From contig JBJTUF010000308.1 of NCBI GenBank assembly GCA_046080565.1, positions 1 through 8,741 on the forward strand: a stretch of DNA of 8,741 nt. The letters are read 5' to 3'. Under the pieces are notes generated by a model, which did not search any database, was not told where the DNA came from, and worked only from the letters and a program-made list of their open reading frames with translations. Made by a program: the position numbers and the translations under genes. Of this stretch, positions 6,430 through 8,741 are shown piece after piece. Within the stretch, counting starts at the first letter, position 1; every line of letters starts with the position of its first letter. Source of the stretch: Cuspidothrix sp046080565 (GTDB lineage: Bacteria; Cyanobacteriota; Cyanobacteriia; Cyanobacteriales; Nostocaceae).

Positions 6430-6496
6430 AGATCCCAAACTTCTTGTGATTAATTTATAATTTATGGACACAATCAATAAAAGAAGCCGGGGATCT
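6430..6496 (-). repeat. MITE-like palindromic element, copy 2 (inverted)
   Basis: 67 bp with terminal repeats AGATCCCAAACTTCT (6430-6444) and AGAAGCCGGGGATCT (6482-6496), pairing at 12 of 15 positions. The interior matches the reverse complement of copy 1, including ATTGATTGTGTCCATAAAT against ATTGATTGTCTCCATAAAT. It starts 41 bases after the DUF29 stop and could fold as a hairpin in that transcript. Confidence 0.88.
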
Positions 6497-6589
6497 TATC
6501 ACCTATTTTGAATTGTTTTATGTGTTTTTGATTCTGAATAATTAGTGGAAATTAGTGATTTTATTTAATTGGCAATTGTAAAATATATT

Positions 6590-7450
6590 ATGCAAACTGA
6601 ACCCAAACCAGGAACTCTTTATATTGTCGCTACACCAATTGGCAACCTAGAAGATATGACTTTTAGGGCGGTACGGATTTTGCAAGCAGTGGATATGATT
6701 GCCGCAGAAGATACACGTCACACAGGCAGATTATTACAACATTTTCAGGTGAAAACGCCCCAGATTAGTTATCATGAACATAACAGTAATAGCCGTATTC
6801 CGGAATTGTTAGAATATCTGCAATATGGAAAAGCGATCGCACTGGTTAGTGATGCAGGGATGCCAGGAATTTCTGATCCAGGATATGAGTTAATTAAGGC
6901 TTGTATTGATGAGGGTATAACTGTTGTTCCTATTCCCGGTGCAAGCGCAGTAATTACAGCTTTAAGTGCGGCGGGATTACCTACAGATAGATTTATTTTT
7001 GATGGTTTTTTACCAGCTAAAAGTCAACAAAGAAAAGAATATTTAGAATCTTTACAAAGTGAATCTCGGACTTTAGTTTTTTATGAATCACCGCACCGAT
7101 TACGAGATACTTTAGAAGATTTGGATACTATTTTTGGTGCTGATCGCTCCATAGTTATAGCACGGGAATTAACTAAATTATATGAGGAATTTTGGCGGGG
7201 GACAATTGGGGAAGCGATCGCAGATTATCAGCAACGAGAACCCCAAGGAGAATATACTCTCTTAGTTGCAGGAACTTCATCCAGTCAACCCCAACTTACA
7301 GAAACAGAATTGAAAACTGAATTATTAGAGATTATGCAGCAGGGAATTTCCCGTTCCCAAGCTAGTCGTCAATTAGCAAAAGATACGGGATTATCTCGGC
7401 GCTATCTGTATCAACTAGCTTTAGGAATTGGAATCACACAATCTGAGTAA
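6590..7450 (+). CDS. rsmI: 16S rRNA (cytidine(1402)-2'-O)-methyltransferase RsmI
   Basis: 286 residues, the usual RsmI length. The enzyme uses S-adenosylmethionine to methylate the ribose 2'-O of C1402 (E. coli numbering) in the 16S rRNA decoding centre. Family motifs in order: GTLYIVATPIGNLEDMTFRA (residues 8-27), AAEDTRHTG (about 38-46), ALVSDAGMPGISDPGYELI (about 86-104), VVPIPGASAVITALSAAGLP, FYESPHRL, and ELTKLYEEFWRGT. A C-terminal region with SRSQASRQLAKDTGLSRRYL looks helix-turn-helix-like, as in other RsmI proteins. I chose the ATG at 6590. The frame is open back to a TTG at 6569, but family N-termini begin just before KPGTLY and neither start has a clear Shine-Dalgarno site. The 3' end overlaps the convergent DUF4114 gene by 17 bases. 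Confidence 0.95.
   Translation: MQTEPKPGTLYIVATPIGNLEDMTFRAVRILQAVDMIAAEDTRHTGRLLQHFQVKTPQISYHEHNSNSRIPELLEYLQYGKAIALVSDAGMPGISDPGYELIKACIDEGITVVPIPGASAVITALSAAGLPTDRFIFDGFLPAKSQQRKEYLESLQSESRTLVFYESPHRLRDTLEDLDTIFGADRSIVIARELTKLYEEFWRGTIGEAIADYQQREPQGEYTLLVAGTSSSQPQLTETELKTELLEIMQQGISRSQASRQLAKDTGLSRRYLYQLALGIGITQSE
6833..6840. other. HIP1 octamer
   Basis: An exact GCGATCGC inside rsmI, encoding part of KAIAL. It supports cyanobacterial origin. Confidence 0.9.
7214..7221. other. HIP1 octamer
   Basis: A second exact GCGATCGC inside rsmI, in the codons for EAIAD. Confidence 0.9.
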
Positions 7451-8741
7451 AATTGATTTTTACAACAATATCGTTATAATCCAAATCACCACCATTTGGT
7501 AAATCTTCAAACCCAAAAATATTGTTTCCTAATAAGCGAATGTGATCAACACCATCACTATTTACGCCCATATAGGGAAAATAAACTTGAGGATTATTAT
7601 TCGCATTGCTATCTAAAAGCTGAGATAACGTACCATTAACAATAATCATGGGAGCAAGAATTATCCCACCTGTAATCATACTTGTGCCGTTTTGTACCCC
7701 TTGATTATTAACAGCAAATTTGATATTTGCACCAGTTTGTGCATCTTTGAGAAGATTATTTAACGCTGCTTGGAGATAGTTAGCACTGTTAGCTGAATTG
7801 GCTTGTAAATTACCAATTTGTCCATTAGGATTATCAACTTTATAAAAGTAAACTTCATTATTAAATGCAGCTTCTCGATGAACAGAAAAATCTACTTTTA
7901 TCTGACCTTGTACATTGCGTAAATCAATTATTTCTCCTTGATTATTACCCTGTAGTGGTTTACCTAAAACTAATGGATTATTAGTAGATTGAATCTTCAC
8001 TACTAAATCCTGAAAATCGGCAGCATTGCCATTATCATCTTCCCATGCTAGTTGAAATCCCTCAGCACCTAAATCTGTAACTTTTTGGGTGGAAACATTA
8101 GCAAAAAATAAATTTGATGATCGAGTTCTTCCAGATTTTACACTATCAATTGTGCCATTTTCTACCAAAAGGAATTTGAGATTATCACCGCTATTAAATC
8201 CCAACAACTTCATAAAATCTGCACTATTGAAACCTTGAGGAAGATTAGAAATATTAGAAAAAGCAACTCTTGCTCTGTTTAAAGCAGCTTCTTTATAACC
8301 TGCTGATCCAGGAGTAATCCCATTGATATTACCTTGAACATCATCAACAATAAATACACCTAATTCATAGTGGGAACGACGATTAGTTTCTACTAAACTT
8401 ACTTTTAGTCTGACTGTATCATTTCCACCTTTAATTGTAAAGATTTCATTATTAGCCAAATATGCCAAAGGAATATCATCATTATTAATAATTCCTTTGG
8501 TTGTACCATTACTAGAACTAATATTTGCACCATTTGTAGGATTGGTTAAACTAACATTAAAAGTCTCATCTCTTTCCACTCTTTGATCTTGAATTGTGAG
8601 AACAGTAAATGTTTTAGTAGTTTCTCCCTGGGCAAAAGTTAAAGTTTCGGTTTTAGCTGTAAAGTCATTTGCACTAGCTGTATCATCTTGATTAATAGAT
8701 GTGGATACAGTCACACTCTGGTTAGATTGACTATTTCCTGT
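7434..8741 (-). CDS. Calx-beta and double DUF4114 protein, 5' end outside window
   Basis: 435 residues are visible; the frame is open to the window edge. The GTG at 8712-8714 is an internal Val, because the nine codons before it (TGNSQSNQS) are in phase and Calx-beta-like. Visible residues 1-89 are most of a Calx-beta domain: SINQDDTASANDF, VERDETFNVSLTNPTNGANI, IINNDD. Residues about 95-250 and 255-435 are two related DUF4114-type modules. The second ends with the full signature GFEDLPNGGDLDYNDIVVKI. The first has the weaker AWEDDNGNAADFQDLVVKI, which lost the DxDYND acids and may no longer bind metal. Matching blocks ELGVFIVDDVQG and EVYFYKVDNPNG show an internal duplication. It is likely an extracellular or surface protein, and metal binding is inferred. 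No terminator is visible; its stop TGA lies inside the end of rsmI. Confidence 0.87.
   Translation of the reverse strand, partial: TGNSQSNQSVTVSTSINQDDTASANDFTAKTETLTFAQGETTKTFTVLTIQDQRVERDETFNVSLTNPTNGANISSSNGTTKGIINNDDIPLAYLANNEIFTIKGGNDTVRLKVSLVETNRRSHYELGVFIVDDVQGNINGITPGSAGYKEAALNRARVAFSNISNLPQGFNSADFMKLLGFNSGDNLKFLLVENGTIDSVKSGRTRSSNLFFANVSTQKVTDLGAEGFQLAWEDDNGNAADFQDLVVKIQSTNNPLVLGKPLQGNNQGEIIDLRNVQGQIKVDFSVHREAAFNNEVYFYKVDNPNGQIGNLQANSANSANYLQAALNNLLKDAQTGANIKFAVNNQGVQNGTSMITGGIILAPMIIVNGTLSQLLDSNANNNPQVYFPYMGVNSDGVDHIRLLGNNIFGFEDLPNGGDLDYNDIVVKINFTQIV

Noticed and set aside
6569..6589. TTG start for rsmI, seven codons upstream of the ATG
   Set aside because: The extra residues (MAIVKYI) are not typical of the family and no ribosome binding site precedes the TTG; the ATG at 6590 gives the standard length.
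4506..6589. Defence system or toxin-antitoxin pair in the small-gene region
   Set aside because: The small genes are an SSL1498-type membrane protein, a PH-domain pseudogene and DUF29; none has nuclease, toxin or antitoxin motifs, and no effector lies beside the TPR gene.
8712..8714. GTG as the true start of the DUF4114 gene
   Set aside because: The frame continues open upstream with Calx-beta-like residues to the window edge, and the domain would otherwise be cut in its first strand.

Overview
The window looks like chromosome of a filamentous, heterocyst-forming-type cyanobacterium (Nostocales; Anabaena/Dolichospermum/Nostoc-like). The reasons are three HIP1 octamers (GCGATCGC), low GC, an SSL1498-type small membrane protein, a DUF29 protein, Calx-beta and DUF4114 surface-type proteins, and many small palindromic dispersed repeats between genes. 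The genus is inference from recalled family content, not from a search.

Layout. Positions 1-136 look like the end of another unit, possibly an insertion sequence, with the last 38 codons of an ORF on +. It abuts and apparently truncates a minus-strand Calx-beta / choice-of-anchor I protein gene (119-1717). A roughly 630-base spacer holds a HIP1 site, a dispersed repeat (copy A) and a strong hairpin terminator. Next, on the minus strand, is a 719-residue TPR protein (2346-4505) with four tandem repeats of exactly 141 bp. A repeat-rich spacer with a 12-bp-stem hairpin and copy B of the dispersed repeat follows. It leads into a 59-residue SSL1498-type gene (4799-4978, minus) that was easy to miss because of its size.

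On the plus strand come a YvbH-like bacterial PH-domain gene broken by a one-base deletion (5247-5857), a DUF29 gene (5940-6389) and rsmI (start placed at 6590, end 7450). The PH and DUF29 pair is bracketed by two inverted copies of one 66-67 bp palindromic MITE-like element. Finally, a 5'-truncated minus-strand gene (7434 to the window end) encodes a Calx-beta plus double DUF4114 protein and overlaps the 3' end of rsmI tail to tail by 17 bases.

How the genes relate. There is no obvious shared pathway. rsmI is housekeeping (16S rRNA 2'-O-methylation). The two Calx-beta proteins at the window edges are probably extracellular or surface proteins. The TPR protein may be a signalling or scaffold protein with a degenerate NTPase-like N-terminal part. 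I see no convincing new multi-gene system. The most notable signals are decay and mobility: one truncated gene, one frameshifted gene, and two families of short repeats placed in the spacers.
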